Below are positions 1-8,137 of a DNA stretch of 64,000 bases, piece after piece (position 1 is the first letter of the stretch; the number at the start of each line of letters is the position of its first letter). Source of the stretch: Panacagrimonas sp965216845. GTDB taxonomy: Bacteria > Pseudomonadota > Gammaproteobacteria > Nevskiales > Nevskiaceae. The notes beneath the pieces were generated by a model that was not told the DNA's origin, made no database searches, and worked only from the letters and a program-made list of their open reading frames with translations. The stretch lies in contig OZ244200.1 of NCBI GenBank assembly GCA_965216845.1, positions 124,001 through 188,000 of the forward strand, read 5' to 3'. A program made the position numbers and the translations under genes.

Positions 1-460
1 TGGAATAGAAATCGTTCAGGCTGAACGTCCAGGCCGCGCGCATGTTCACGTCTTCGCGATGGTTGCTCTGCAGCAGCTTGATGCACCACAGATTCACACC
101 GCCCGCAATGGCAGCCATGATGATCATCGTTGGGCCGATGGGGTCGGTGCCGGTGATCGTTCGCCGCACGACATCTGCAAGCACACCCGCCGCAAACAGC
201 AACAACATCACGCCGGAGACGACCGCTGCACGTTGCTTCCATTTGGCATCACGTCCGATGGCATACAGGCTGATTGCATAGACCGCAGAATCAGACGCGT
301 TGTCCAGGGCGTTGGCGAGCAAGCCGCTGGAGTCCGCGATCAGTCCGGTAATCAACAGTGCTGCCGCCAGTCCAGCGTTTAGCGCGAACACCCAGATGAG
401 GGTCCGGCGCTCTTCTGCATTACGAGGATCAGATGCACCACATCCGCAGTCAGTGGGCAT
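1..460 (-). CDS. Cation diffusion facilitator (CDF) transporter, N-terminal part, cut by window edge
   Basis: Reading the complement from the ATG at 458-460 gives 153 codons that stay open to the window edge. The product begins with a Cys-rich MPTDCGCG head, then hydrophobic helices around the motif GLIADSSGLLANALDNASD, which matches the Asp-containing TM2 metal site of CDF antiporters that move Zn/Co/Cd out of the cytoplasm in exchange for protons. The start overlaps the stop of the CzcB-like gene by 11 bases, so the two are translationally coupled in one operon. The C-terminal cytoplasmic domain lies outside the window, so the metal specificity cannot be judged. Confidence 0.85.
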   Translation of the reverse strand, partial: MPTDCGCGASDPRNAEERRTLIWVFALNAGLAAALLITGLIADSSGLLANALDNASDSAVYAISLYAIGRDAKWKQRAAVVSGVMLLLFAAGVLADVVRRTITGTDPIGPTMIIMAAIAGGVNLWCIKLLQSNHREDVNMRAAWTFSLNDFYS

Positions 461-1517
461 GTTCGGCCTCGCCTTTTCCAAGTTCAGCCTTGAGCACGAA
501 GCTACCTTCTCCGACTACCCGTTCGCCCGTTTGCAGCCCTGAAAGAATTTCGACCACGCGTCCGTCACTGCGACCGGTCTTGACCGGTCGTGGCTCAAGA
601 CCATCCTCATCGTCGACAAATACAGACGTGCGGCCTTCCACTTCCTGGATCGCCGCAACCGGAACGGCAAGCGCGAGGGTTGATTCGGAGACCGTTACCT
701 GGCCCTTGACGAAGAGTCCGGGTGCCCAGCGTCCTTCAGGATTCTGCAGCAGCACGCGTGCTGTGAGGCTTTGCGTGGCGCCGCTGGACAAAGGTGAGAC
801 AAAAACAATCTTTCCTTCCTGGTCGAGGCCACCCTCAGCAGCCTGGACTCGAACACTCTGCCCCAGCTTTACGCGCTGTCGATCCCGCGGATACAGAGAC
901 AATTCCACCCAGACCGTGCATAGGTCCGCCACGGTAAAGAGCGCCTGCGTCTCCGCCTGCTCTCCGGGATTGGTGAACCGTTCGGTCACCACGCCGACTT
1001 GAGGGCTGGTGACCGAGTACACCTGTAAGCTTTCGTTACTCTCGACGCGAGCGAGGGTTTGTCCCTTGCTGACCGTATCGCCAATTCTTGCGTTGACGCT
1101 TTGCACCACTCCAGGAAAGCGGGCGGTGACGCTCAAAACCCGCTCGGCATTGGGCTGCACCACGCCATATAGAAGGACCGAATCTCGCAACGACGCAGGT
1201 CCAACCGGGGCGATGACCAGGCCTGCCGCCTCGCGGGCTTCGGCGGTGAGTTTCAGCACATCGCCGTGTCCGTCTTCGTGGTCATCCCCTTCGGCAGGGC
1301 TTTCACTGTGCCCGGCTTCATGGCCCTCTTGGTGGCCTTCCTTTTCATGGTGCGCATCCGCCTCATCGTGACCCTTGGCATGATCATGATCGTGGCCCTT
1401 TTCATCACGGGATAGGCTCATGTCGTCGGGTGACGCCGGCGTTTCGCGATCGCCGCAGGCAGCGAGTGCCAGTACCATCAGAGTGACCGCGACGGATTTT
1501 GATTTGCAATGTTTCAT
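450..1517 (-). CDS. czcB: CzcB-like RND efflux membrane-fusion lipoprotein
   Basis: 355 aa periplasmic adaptor of a heavy-metal RND pump. A lipobox (LALAAC, Cys at about residue 21) predicts a lipid anchor. Residues 35-85 are a His/Asp/Glu-rich stretch likely to bind metal. Residues 90-355 give the usual barrel-sandwich and beta-barrel pattern of an HlyD/CzcB adaptor (FPGVVQSVNARIGDTVSKGQ, then GLFVKGQV). It follows the CzcC-like gene by 9 bases and overlaps the CDF gene. No CzcA inner-membrane pump is visible inside the window; it may lie to the left. The family is certain; the exact metal (Zn/Cd/Co) is not. Confidence 0.88.
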   Translation of the reverse strand: MKHCKSKSVAVTLMVLALAACGDRETPASPDDMSLSRDEKGHDHDHAKGHDEADAHHEKEGHQEGHEAGHSESPAEGDDHEDGHGDVLKLTAEAREAAGLVIAPVGPASLRDSVLLYGVVQPNAERVLSVTARFPGVVQSVNARIGDTVSKGQTLARVESNESLQVYSVTSPQVGVVTERFTNPGEQAETQALFTVADLCTVWVELSLYPRDRQRVKLGQSVRVQAAEGGLDQEGKIVFVSPLSSGATQSLTARVLLQNPEGRWAPGLFVKGQVTVSESTLALAVPVAAIQEVEGRTSVFVDDEDGLEPRPVKTGRSDGRVVEILSGLQTGERVVGEGSFVLKAELGKGEAEHAH

Positions 1518-1526
1518 GACGGTTCC

Positions 1527-2780
1527 TTAGCGGCTCAGACGCTGGCCGGTGAGACGTTCGATTTCGATGAGGGTGAGGTGGTACTGGCGAGCGCTTTCGA
1601 TGATGCTGCTGCGAACGGCGATCAACTCGCGCTGAGCGTCGACCAATTCCAGATAGCTGTAACGGCCTCGCGCATAGGCGTACTCAGTATTCTTGAGTGC
1701 TGACTCCATGCGGGGCAGTGCGCGCTCTCGAAGTGCAGTGAGTTCCCGTTCGCGATCCAACAGCTCGCGGTAGTTCCGGAACAATTGCACGCGCGCCTTG
1801 ACCAGGGCGGCGTTCTGGTCGGCCGCTGCGCCGAGTTTTCGCGCTTCGGCCTCGGCCACTAATCCTTGATTCTTGTTGAAGTACGGCAGAGGGATGCTCG
1901 CAGAGAAAACCAATGCGGTGTCCTGCGACGACTGCAACCGGCGCAGCCCCGCGCCGACCTCGATCCCGGGCCTGCGATTGGCCAGAGCGAGTTCAATCTC
2001 GGATTCGCGCAGCCGCGCTTCGCTCAGATAGCGGGTCAGATCGGGCGTCGATTTCAGTTGGGTCAGCAGGTCTTCGTATTCGCCAATGGCTGGCAGCGCG
2101 TACAGGTCTGCCGAAGCAACAGAGAAATCGGGCTGCGCGGCACCCCAGCTGGCGGCCAGCTCATATCGAGACGCCAACAATTCATGCTCGGCATGTGCAT
2201 CAGCCAATTTCGCTCGTTCCAGCGCGACCGCCGCTCGATCACGCTCCGCCAACGGCGACTTCGCCGCCGCCACACGGCGCTCGACCGCTTCGGCGTTCTT
2301 TTCCGCCAGAGCGACCGCGAGGTGCGTCAGCTCATGCTCTTCCTGCTGGCTGACCAGGGCGACGAAACGCCGTGCGGTTTCTGCCAGGGCGTCGAGTCGT
2401 CCGATATGCCCAAGCGCATCCAGCGCGTCGCGTTCGCGTTGCGCGACGCTAACGCGTTTGTCGCGCAGCCCGCCCAGTTCGATTAGTTGCGAGAGGCCCA
2501 GAGTGACTTCTGCGGAAGACAAACCCTTTGCTTCGCCGGTTCCGAGCACGTTCTCCACCGAAGTGCTCACCGCAGGGTTGGGCCGAAGGCCCGCCTGTGT
2601 GATTCGGCCGTCCTGAGCCTTGAGGACGTGCTGATAGGCAGCAAGATCGGGGTTGGATTGCAATGTGCGAGACAGCGCCTCGCGCAAAGTCAGCGGCGCG
2701 GTCTCCGCACCAGCGGCCACCGGGGAAAGTACCAGCAGAACCACAAGCGCAATGCGCCCGCGGGGAGAAAATTGAAACAT
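1527..2780 (-). CDS. czcC: CzcC-like outer-membrane efflux protein (TolC family)
   Basis: 417 aa outer-membrane factor of the metal efflux operon. An N-terminal signal peptide (about residues 1-25, ending in a GAETAP-type cleavage region) is followed by the duplicated OEP repeat: LREALSRTLQSNPDLAAY near residue 32 and a second half with YFNKNQGLVAEAEARK around residue 300. The helical hairpins are rich in Ala, Glu and Arg, as expected for the periplasmic tunnel. It is the second gene of the operon 2835-3233, czcC, czcB, CDF, all on the minus strand. Length is normal for the CzcC group. Confidence 0.88.
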   Translation of the reverse strand: MFQFSPRGRIALVVLLVLSPVAAGAETAPLTLREALSRTLQSNPDLAAYQHVLKAQDGRITQAGLRPNPAVSTSVENVLGTGEAKGLSSAEVTLGLSQLIELGGLRDKRVSVAQRERDALDALGHIGRLDALAETARRFVALVSQQEEHELTHLAVALAEKNAEAVERRVAAAKSPLAERDRAAVALERAKLADAHAEHELLASRYELAASWGAAQPDFSVASADLYALPAIGEYEDLLTQLKSTPDLTRYLSEARLRESEIELALANRRPGIEVGAGLRRLQSSQDTALVFSASIPLPYFNKNQGLVAEAEARKLGAAADQNAALVKARVQLFRNYRELLDRERELTALRERALPRMESALKNTEYAYARGRYSYLELVDAQRELIAVRSSIIESARQYHLTLIEIERLTGQRLSR

Positions 2781-2834
2781 GGAAAGCTCCAGACATCGAG
2801 ACGGCTGCCCCGCAATGCGCGGCAGGATCAGGGC

Positions 2835-3233
2835 TCAAGCTGGAGCGTTCGGAGGACCCCGAAGTGGTGGACGCAATCCACGCAGCGTCAACGACGCGAT
2901 CCCGATCCGACGCAATGCAATCGGTCGATCAGGGGAAAGCAACAGACTCAAGAAGATCGCGGCCGCCAGCAAAATCAGCGGCAGGTCACCCAGCTTGAGC
3001 TTGAAGATTTTGGCCAACGCATCCCCGGCGACCGGGACGTCGGTATCCTGGTGTGTTTCACCAGGCCCACTGTTTTCGTGATGCTGACCCGCATCCGCCA
3101 TATGCAGCGAGACTGGGGGCTCGGTTCCGTCGAAGCACAAATGCAGGTGTGCCCCGTTCGCGCGCGCAACCACCAGCGCCAAGCAAAGCAGCGCTATAAA
3201 CCACGGCGAGTGGATTCGTGAGGAGCCTGTCAT
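2835..3233 (-). CDS. Small exported/membrane protein heading the czc operon
   Basis: 132 aa. It has an N-terminal hydrophobic segment (residues 10-24), a periplasmic stretch with scattered His (HLHLCFDGTEPP and GQHHENSGPGETHQD), and a second hydrophobic segment at about residues 84-103 followed by an Arg/Pro-rich tail. Short genes of this type precede czcC in Xanthomonadales-like czc operons; the function is unknown, and a periplasmic metal-binding or regulatory role is only an inference. The gap to czcC is about 55 bases. A -10-like TAGACT or ACTAAT lies only 4-7 bases in front of the ATG, so the mRNA may be leaderless. Confidence 0.7.
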   Translation of the reverse strand: MTGSSRIHSPWFIALLCLALVVARANGAHLHLCFDGTEPPVSLHMADAGQHHENSGPGETHQDTDVPVAGDALAKIFKLKLGDLPLILLAAAIFLSLLLSPDRPIALRRIGIASLTLRGLRPPLRGPPNAPA

Positions 3234-3237
3234 TCCT

Positions 3238-3268
3238 ATTAGTCTAGCAGGCGAAGCCGCACCCTCAA
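3238..3268 (-). promoter_or_regulatory. Candidate promoter of the czc operon, leaderless layout
   Basis: On the minus strand TTGAGG (3263-3268) is followed after 16 bases by TAGACT (3241-3246), overlapping ACTAAT (3238-3243). The ATG of the 132 aa gene is at 3231-3233, so transcription would start at or just before the start codon. The match to sigma-70 consensus is moderate. No operator dyad was recognised. Confidence 0.35.
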
Positions 3269-3352
3269 CTTCGACCTCAATGCTCCCATGCCTCCTGCCT
3301 CGGCGCTTGCGCCCGCCGGGCTCGGCTCAGAACGCGAGCGGAGACGTGCGCG

Positions 3353-3381
3353 TTGAACTTTTCATCCGCCCGGCGTCTAAT
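3353..3381 (+). promoter_or_regulatory. Candidate sigma-70 promoter of the CopL-like gene, leaderless layout
   Basis: TTGAAC (3353-3358), a 17-base spacer and TCTAAT (3376-3381) lie directly before the ATG at 3389, leaving only 7 bases between the -10 box and the start codon. A TTG at 3353 could extend the reading frame upstream, but it sits in the -35 box and would remove the good signal peptide position, so the ATG is preferred. Confidence 0.5.
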
Positions 3382-3388
3382 ACCGATT

Positions 3389-3805
3389 ATGCGCTTCCAC
3401 TTCGCCCGTCAGTTGTCTGTTGCCCTGGCCTTGCTGCTGGGCATTCAGAGCACGACGTTTGCAATAGGCATGCACTGCGCGGGGGGCGGGCCATCAGCGG
3501 GTGAACCGCACTCGCAATCGCACGTCCAAGACGATGAAGAAATGAGTCATGGTGACGGACATCACGCACACCATGCGTCCGGAGATGCGTCCATAGACGT
3601 TCCAAGTGCTGCATTGGCCATGGATTGCGATTGCGGCCCAGGATGTGGCATGGCCAGTTGCGTGGGCACCGGTCCCGGCCTGACGAGCCCACCGCCGTCG
3701 GGCGGATTGCATGTTTCGATTGATTCCTTTGATGTTGAACGTCGGCGGATCACGCCGAATGCCGGATTTTCCAGCGACCTGATTCGCCCCCCCAGTAGAT
3801 CCTGA
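3389..3805 (+). CDS. CopL-like His/Cys-rich metal-binding regulatory protein
   Basis: 138 aa exported protein. A signal peptide covers about residues 1-25 (RQLSVALALLLGIQSTTFA). The middle is rich in His and Met (SHGDGHHAHHASGD), followed by a Cys cluster DCDCGPGCGMASC, and the chain ends in LIRPPSRS. This layout (signal peptide, His/Cys middle, C-terminal RPP motif) is that of CopL, the small protein encoded just upstream of copAB in Xanthomonas and needed for copper induction. It sits 105 bases before the copper TolC gene. The family call rests on layout and the tail motif, so it is moderate. Confidence 0.6.
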   Translation: MRFHFARQLSVALALLLGIQSTTFAIGMHCAGGGPSAGEPHSQSHVQDDEEMSHGDGHHAHHASGDASIDVPSAALAMDCDCGPGCGMASCVGTGPGLTSPPPSGGLHVSIDSFDVERRRITPNAGFSSDLIRPPSRS

Positions 3806-3823
3806 GTCAAAGCCGCGGCAGCG

Positions 3824-3842
3824 GCGCAGGTTCGTCCTGCGC
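3824..3842 (+). promoter_or_regulatory. Perfect 7-bp hairpin between the CopL-like gene and the copper operon
   Basis: GCGCAGG (3824-3830), loop TTCGT, CCTGCGC (3836-3842) form a perfect stem without a following T-run. It lies 18 bases after the CopL-like stop and about 70 bases before the TolC start. It could be an RNA processing or attenuation element; there is no direct evidence for either. Confidence 0.35.
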
Positions 3843-3910
3843 GCTGAACCGCATCCAGGATAGCCGCGTTTTCCTGCGGCACCTCGACTCACGATCACTG
3901 GGAGAAGTCC

Positions 3911-5539
3911 GTGATATCCCGATACATGCTTTTGCCTGCATCCCTGCTGCTTGCAGGGTTGGCGGGCTGTGCCAGCGTTCCTGCCGACTGGGGGCGCGCC
4001 GATGTGGTCCAACTCGCGTCCGATCGTGGCCGATCGTTCCCAGCAGACCAGGACGCGAGGCGATTTACAGACAAGGCCCTGCGCGCGCCGCTGACGGCAG
4101 ACGCGGCAGTCCAGCTTGCCCTTCTGAATAACCCGGCAGTTCGGCGCGAAACGGCACAACTCGGCTTCGCGGCGGCTGAACTCTACGATGCCGGACGCCT
4201 GGCCAACCCGACTTTCTCCTTTCTCCGACTGTCGGGCGACTCTTCAGCGGGCGCGAACATGCCTCAGCTGACGCTGGGTATCGCGTTCAATTTCGCCAAC
4301 CTCTTGTTTCTCCCCGCCAATACCCGCTTCGCCAAGGCGGAATACGAGGCGGCCAAACTCAGTGTCGCCGCCATCGCCCTCGACCTTGCAGCAGAAGTGG
4401 AACAGGCCTGGTTCGAGGCGGTGGGCGCGCATCAAGTCGCCCGGATGCGCGACGCTGCGGCCAAGGCACAGCAAGCCTCCGCCGCCCTCGCGCAACGTTT
4501 TTATGACGCGGGCAACATCAACCCACGTGAGCTGGCCATGGAACGGGCAGCCGCGAGTCAGGCAAGCCTGAGCGCCATTTCAGCCAAGGCAGCGGCCGTG
4601 GAAGCTCGCACCTCGCTTAACAGGCTGATGGGCCTGAGCGCCGCGCAAGACAAATGGACGCTCGATGCGCGCCTGCCGGAACTGCCGTCGCAGGAGCCGC
4701 CGATTGCAGACTTACAGCAGCTGGCGATGGAGAGTCGGCTCGATATTCAAAGCTTGCGGCTCAGGGCAGAAGCCATCGCCGATCGCTACGGGGTCACGCG
4801 GCGCACACGTCTGGTGAACGGGATCGAGGTGGGCGCAGAACGGGAACGGGATTTCGACGGCGCACTCAACGTAGGCCCGACCCTGTCGCTTGAACTGCCG
4901 CTATTCAACTGGGGCGGCGGTCGAGTAGCCGCCATCCAGGCGGCCCTGGATCAGGCCGAATCGGAACTGGACCAAGCGGTGCTGGATGCCTCCAATGACG
5001 TCCAGCTGGCCATCGCAAAGATCGGCGCAACACGACGTCTTGCCGATGAGTATCGGCAGGCACTGATCCCGGCACAGGATGCGGTGGTTGACCAGGCGCA
5101 GCTCGAGCAGAACTTCATGCTGATTGGCATCTTTGACGTAATTCTGGCCAAGCAGCAGGCGTACGACGCCTACGCGGGCTATCTCGAATCGATTCGCGAC
5201 TACTGGATTGCACGCTCCGAACTCAGTCGCGCGGTAGGTCGGGACCTGCCGATCCATGGACAAAAAGAATCCTCCTCGCTCAGCGTGGACAAGTTTCTGC
5301 AGCCCAAGGGCGGAGGCGCTGACCATAGCCAGCATTCCATGGGCGGCATGAAACACGGCATGAAAGGGATGGAGGGGATGCCCATGAATGACTTGGGCGG
5401 GTCGGCAGCGGAAGGTCAGGATTCTCCGTCGGCCCACGAAGGCCACTCAATGGAGCAGACGCCGGAAGCGGGCAGTGATGCGCCTACTCCGAGGGCGCCG
5501 TCGGGCGGCCCAGCAAAAACAACACCGCATCACCACTAA
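3911..5539 (+). CDS. TolC-family outer-membrane lipoprotein of the copper operon
   Basis: 542 aa, GTG start behind GGGAGAAG. The lipobox LLLAGLAGC puts the lipidated Cys at about residue 20. Residues 55-450 carry the two OEP repeats (AAVQLALLNNPAVRRE; ELPLFNWGGGRVAAIQAALDQAE). The last 80 residues are a Met/His-rich tail (DHSQHSMGGMKHGMKGMEGM, then HHH at the end), absent from ordinary TolC proteins and typical of copper-binding segments. In this operon it stands where a CopB outer-membrane protein is usually found. The following gene starts 45 bases later. Confidence 0.85.
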   Translation: MISRYMLLPASLLLAGLAGCASVPADWGRADVVQLASDRGRSFPADQDARRFTDKALRAPLTADAAVQLALLNNPAVRRETAQLGFAAAELYDAGRLANPTFSFLRLSGDSSAGANMPQLTLGIAFNFANLLFLPANTRFAKAEYEAAKLSVAAIALDLAAEVEQAWFEAVGAHQVARMRDAAAKAQQASAALAQRFYDAGNINPRELAMERAAASQASLSAISAKAAAVEARTSLNRLMGLSAAQDKWTLDARLPELPSQEPPIADLQQLAMESRLDIQSLRLRAEAIADRYGVTRRTRLVNGIEVGAERERDFDGALNVGPTLSLELPLFNWGGGRVAAIQAALDQAESELDQAVLDASNDVQLAIAKIGATRRLADEYRQALIPAQDAVVDQAQLEQNFMLIGIFDVILAKQQAYDAYAGYLESIRDYWIARSELSRAVGRDLPIHGQKESSSLSVDKFLQPKGGGADHSQHSMGGMKHGMKGMEGMPMNDLGGSAAEGQDSPSAHEGHSMEQTPEAGSDAPTPRAPSGGPAKTTPHHH

Positions 5540-5584
5540 TTCACTTTTCGCGACGCGACCCGTCGCGGTCAATGGAGCATGAGC

Positions 5585-5875
5585 ATGAATACCCAATTTC
5601 GTTTAGTGACGGCCCTGTTGCTTGGCACGGTCATCCAATCTGCGGTGGCGCATGATCCCGCCGAGCATGCCAAGGAAGTCCAGGACAAAGATTCAGGCCC
5701 AGACTGTGCGGCGATGCAGGACATGGATCATTCCAAGATGGACATGGACGACCCCGTCATGCAAGCCATGATGAGTCAGTGCAGCGAGCCCATGGACCAT
5801 GGCGACATGAGCGACATGAACATGGATAGCTCAGAAGCAATCGACGCTGCATCCGACGACCACGGGAGTCACTGA
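5585..5875 (+). CDS. Small Met/His-rich periplasmic copper-binding protein
   Basis: 96 aa. A signal peptide ends at about residue 21 (IQSAVAHDP). The mature part contains many MDH, MDM and SQCSEPMDHGDM-type segments, i.e. Met, His, Asp and two Cys, suited to binding Cu(I)/Cu(II). The ATG at 5585 is preferred over the one at 5579 because GGAG (5574-5577) is seven bases before it and only one base before the other. The stop overlaps the ATG of the multicopper oxidase (ATGA type), so the pair is translationally coupled. No named family was recognised. Confidence 0.65.
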   Translation: MNTQFRLVTALLLGTVIQSAVAHDPAEHAKEVQDKDSGPDCAAMQDMDHSKMDMDDPVMQAMMSQCSEPMDHGDMSDMNMDSSEAIDAASDDHGSH

Positions 5876-7344
5876 TGACCACGCGACGCGATCTGCTGCA
5901 AGCCATCGCTGCGGGCGGCGTGGGTCTCATGACCGGCGTTACCCGCAATGCCATGGCGCAACACGAAGGTCACTCCATGCAAGGCATGAAGATGTCGGGG
6001 GTCGGAGATGATCCTGCGCCAAACGTGCCACCGCCAGGACTTGCGCCGCCGTCATCGAGCAAACGCCATCCACAGGGCTACCTGCCGGTGCGAACACTCA
6101 ATGGATGGACCTTGCCTTACAAGCTCAACGGCGGGGTCAAGGAATTTCATTTGGTTGCGGAAGAGATCATTCATGAGTTCGCGCCCGGCAGTGTTGCCAA
6201 GTGCTGGGGTTATAACGGCACCACCCCGGGACCGACAATTGAAGTCGTCGAGGGCGACCGCGTACGCATCTTCGTCACCAATCGACTCGGCGAATGGACC
6301 AGCGTGCACTGGCACGGCATCGACCTGCCTGCCGGCTTCGACGGGGTTGGCGGCCTGAATCAGCCGCACATTCAGCCCGGCGAAACCTATGTCTACGAGT
6401 TCACGCTCAAGCAGCATGGCACGCACATGTATCACCCCCACGCGGATGAGATGACGCAGATGGCATTCGGCATGATGGGCTTGTTCATCATCCATCCGAA
6501 GGCCGGGGAAGAAGTTCCCATTGATCGGGACTACGCCTTCCTGCTGCACAACTGGGCGCTGCACCCGGGGACCTATCGCCCGGATCCCGCGATCATGGTC
6601 GATTTCGACCTGTGGACGTTCAACAGCAAGGTGTTCCCCGCCACCGAACATCTTGTGATCGGCATGGGAGAACGTGCGCGCATCCGCATCGGAAATCTTT
6701 CGATGTGGAATCACCCGATCCATCTGCACAGCAACCCGTACTGGGTCACCGGCAGCGATGGCGGTCGCTGGCCACGCTCCCAGTGGCGACGTGAATCGAC
6801 CGAGATCGTCGGCGTCGGACAGATGCGCGACATCGAGTTCCTGCCGAGCGAGCCGGGCGACTGGGCGTTCCACTGCCACATGGCGCACCACACCATGGGG
6901 CCGATGGGGCACGATGTTCCCAATCCCACCGGGGTTGATCAGCGCGGCGCCGAAGCCGAGGTGCGAAAGATTCTCCCCGGATATGCGGCGATGGGCAAGT
7001 TCGGGATGGCTGAGCACGGAAGCCACGTCGCGATGGGACTGCCCGGCCCGGTCAACACCCTGCCCATGATGGCCGGCGAAGGACAATTCGGCCCTATCGA
7101 GATGGGCGGTATGTTCACCGTTGTGAAAGTGCGCGAAGGACTAAAGCGCGGCGATTACACCGATCCGGGCTGGTATCAGTATCCAAAAGACAAGATCGCA
7201 CGCAAGGTCAGTGCGGATCCCGCATTCGGCGATCCACCACGGCGTGACCCTTACCCCAAGCCCGAGACGGGACCGCTCGCATCGCCTGCGGTGCCCGATA
7301 TGCCTTCCATGCCAGGCATGGATCATTCGAAGCACGGGGGCTAA
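5875..7344 (+). CDS. Multicopper oxidase, CopA-like, Tat-exported
   Basis: 489 aa. It starts TTRRDLLQAIAAGG, a twin-arginine signal. All four copper motifs are present: HWHG at residues 145-148, HMYHPH at 184-189, HPIHLH near 280, and HCHMAHHTMGPM at 333-344, where C334, H339 and M344 are the expected type-1 ligands and the His residues bind the trinuclear centre. Such enzymes oxidise Cu(I) to less toxic Cu(II) in the periplasm. It is shorter than classical CopA and lacks a long Met-rich insert, though Met/His clusters occur at residues 30-42 and at the C-terminus. The next gene encodes a cytochrome c, a possible electron partner. Confidence 0.9.
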   Translation: MTTRRDLLQAIAAGGVGLMTGVTRNAMAQHEGHSMQGMKMSGVGDDPAPNVPPPGLAPPSSSKRHPQGYLPVRTLNGWTLPYKLNGGVKEFHLVAEEIIHEFAPGSVAKCWGYNGTTPGPTIEVVEGDRVRIFVTNRLGEWTSVHWHGIDLPAGFDGVGGLNQPHIQPGETYVYEFTLKQHGTHMYHPHADEMTQMAFGMMGLFIIHPKAGEEVPIDRDYAFLLHNWALHPGTYRPDPAIMVDFDLWTFNSKVFPATEHLVIGMGERARIRIGNLSMWNHPIHLHSNPYWVTGSDGGRWPRSQWRRESTEIVGVGQMRDIEFLPSEPGDWAFHCHMAHHTMGPMGHDVPNPTGVDQRGAEAEVRKILPGYAAMGKFGMAEHGSHVAMGLPGPVNTLPMMAGEGQFGPIEMGGMFTVVKVREGLKRGDYTDPGWYQYPKDKIARKVSADPAFGDPPRRDPYPKPETGPLASPAVPDMPSMPGMDHSKHGG

Positions 7345-7355
7345 GCGGAGAATAA

Positions 7356-7997
7356 ATGATGAAACTCTTGAAATATTTAATTTGTGCTGGCGTCATCGCC
7401 GCACTCGGCGGGCTCGCTTTCCTTTATTCGGGCGTCTATCCGATGGGCGCTGATGTCCCGCACAACTCGCTCACGTACTGGGCATTGGAGACGCTGCGCG
7501 TACGATCCATCGACAGGGCCAGCGGGGAAATCGAAGTGCCCGCTCTGGATGATCCGCAGATGCTCCTGTCCGGCGGCGCGGACTACAACGAAATGTGCAG
7601 CGGTTGTCATTCGAAGCCTGGCAAGACAGCTTCTGATATCAGTGCCGGTCTCTATCCGCAGCCACCCAACCTCACTCAGGGTGCAGACGCGCACGGACAT
7701 GAGCACGGCGGTGATGAAACGCAGGATGATCGACCGGCCAGTGCCGCGCGGCAGTTCTGGATCATCAAGCACGGCATCAAGGCCAGCGGAATGGCGGCGT
7801 TCGGGCCGACGCACGACGACGATCGGATCTGGGCGATGGTCGCATTCCTGCAGCGCCTTCCGACGCTGAGTCCCGAGCAGTACCAGATCCTCACCGCGCG
7901 GCGCGGCGTGACCGCGACGGAAGCGAAGCAGGTGACTCGGCCGCCAGCCTCGTCTGGAAGTGCGCCCACCACGCACGAGGACGAACACCATCATTAA
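7356..7997 (+). CDS. Monohaem c-type cytochrome with His-rich segments
   Basis: 213 aa. An N-terminal hydrophobic segment (residues 4-24) acts as signal or anchor. One haem motif, CSGCH, lies near residue 80, and a Met in the ASGMAAFGPTH region around residue 145 is a likely sixth ligand. His-rich stretches occur at about residues 108-118 (DAHGHEHGGD) and at the C-terminus (DEHHH). It starts 11 bases after the multicopper oxidase with GGAG upstream, so it is cotranscribed. A role in taking electrons from Cu(I) oxidation is inferred from position only. Confidence 0.8.
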   Translation: MMKLLKYLICAGVIAALGGLAFLYSGVYPMGADVPHNSLTYWALETLRVRSIDRASGEIEVPALDDPQMLLSGGADYNEMCSGCHSKPGKTASDISAGLYPQPPNLTQGADAHGHEHGGDETQDDRPASAARQFWIIKHGIKASGMAAFGPTHDDDRIWAMVAFLQRLPTLSPEQYQILTARRGVTATEAKQVTRPPASSGSAPTTHEDEHHH

Positions 7998-8137
7998 GCA
8001 TTACGCCCGAAGCCGCCGCGCGATGCGGGTTGCTTCCCGTATTGCCGCTTGCGCGCCTCACCAAGACGGTCCCTCCACTAGAGTCACAACCGGTCGGGCG
8101 ATGAAAGTTCCTTGCACCCCCACACAGATCATTTGAC

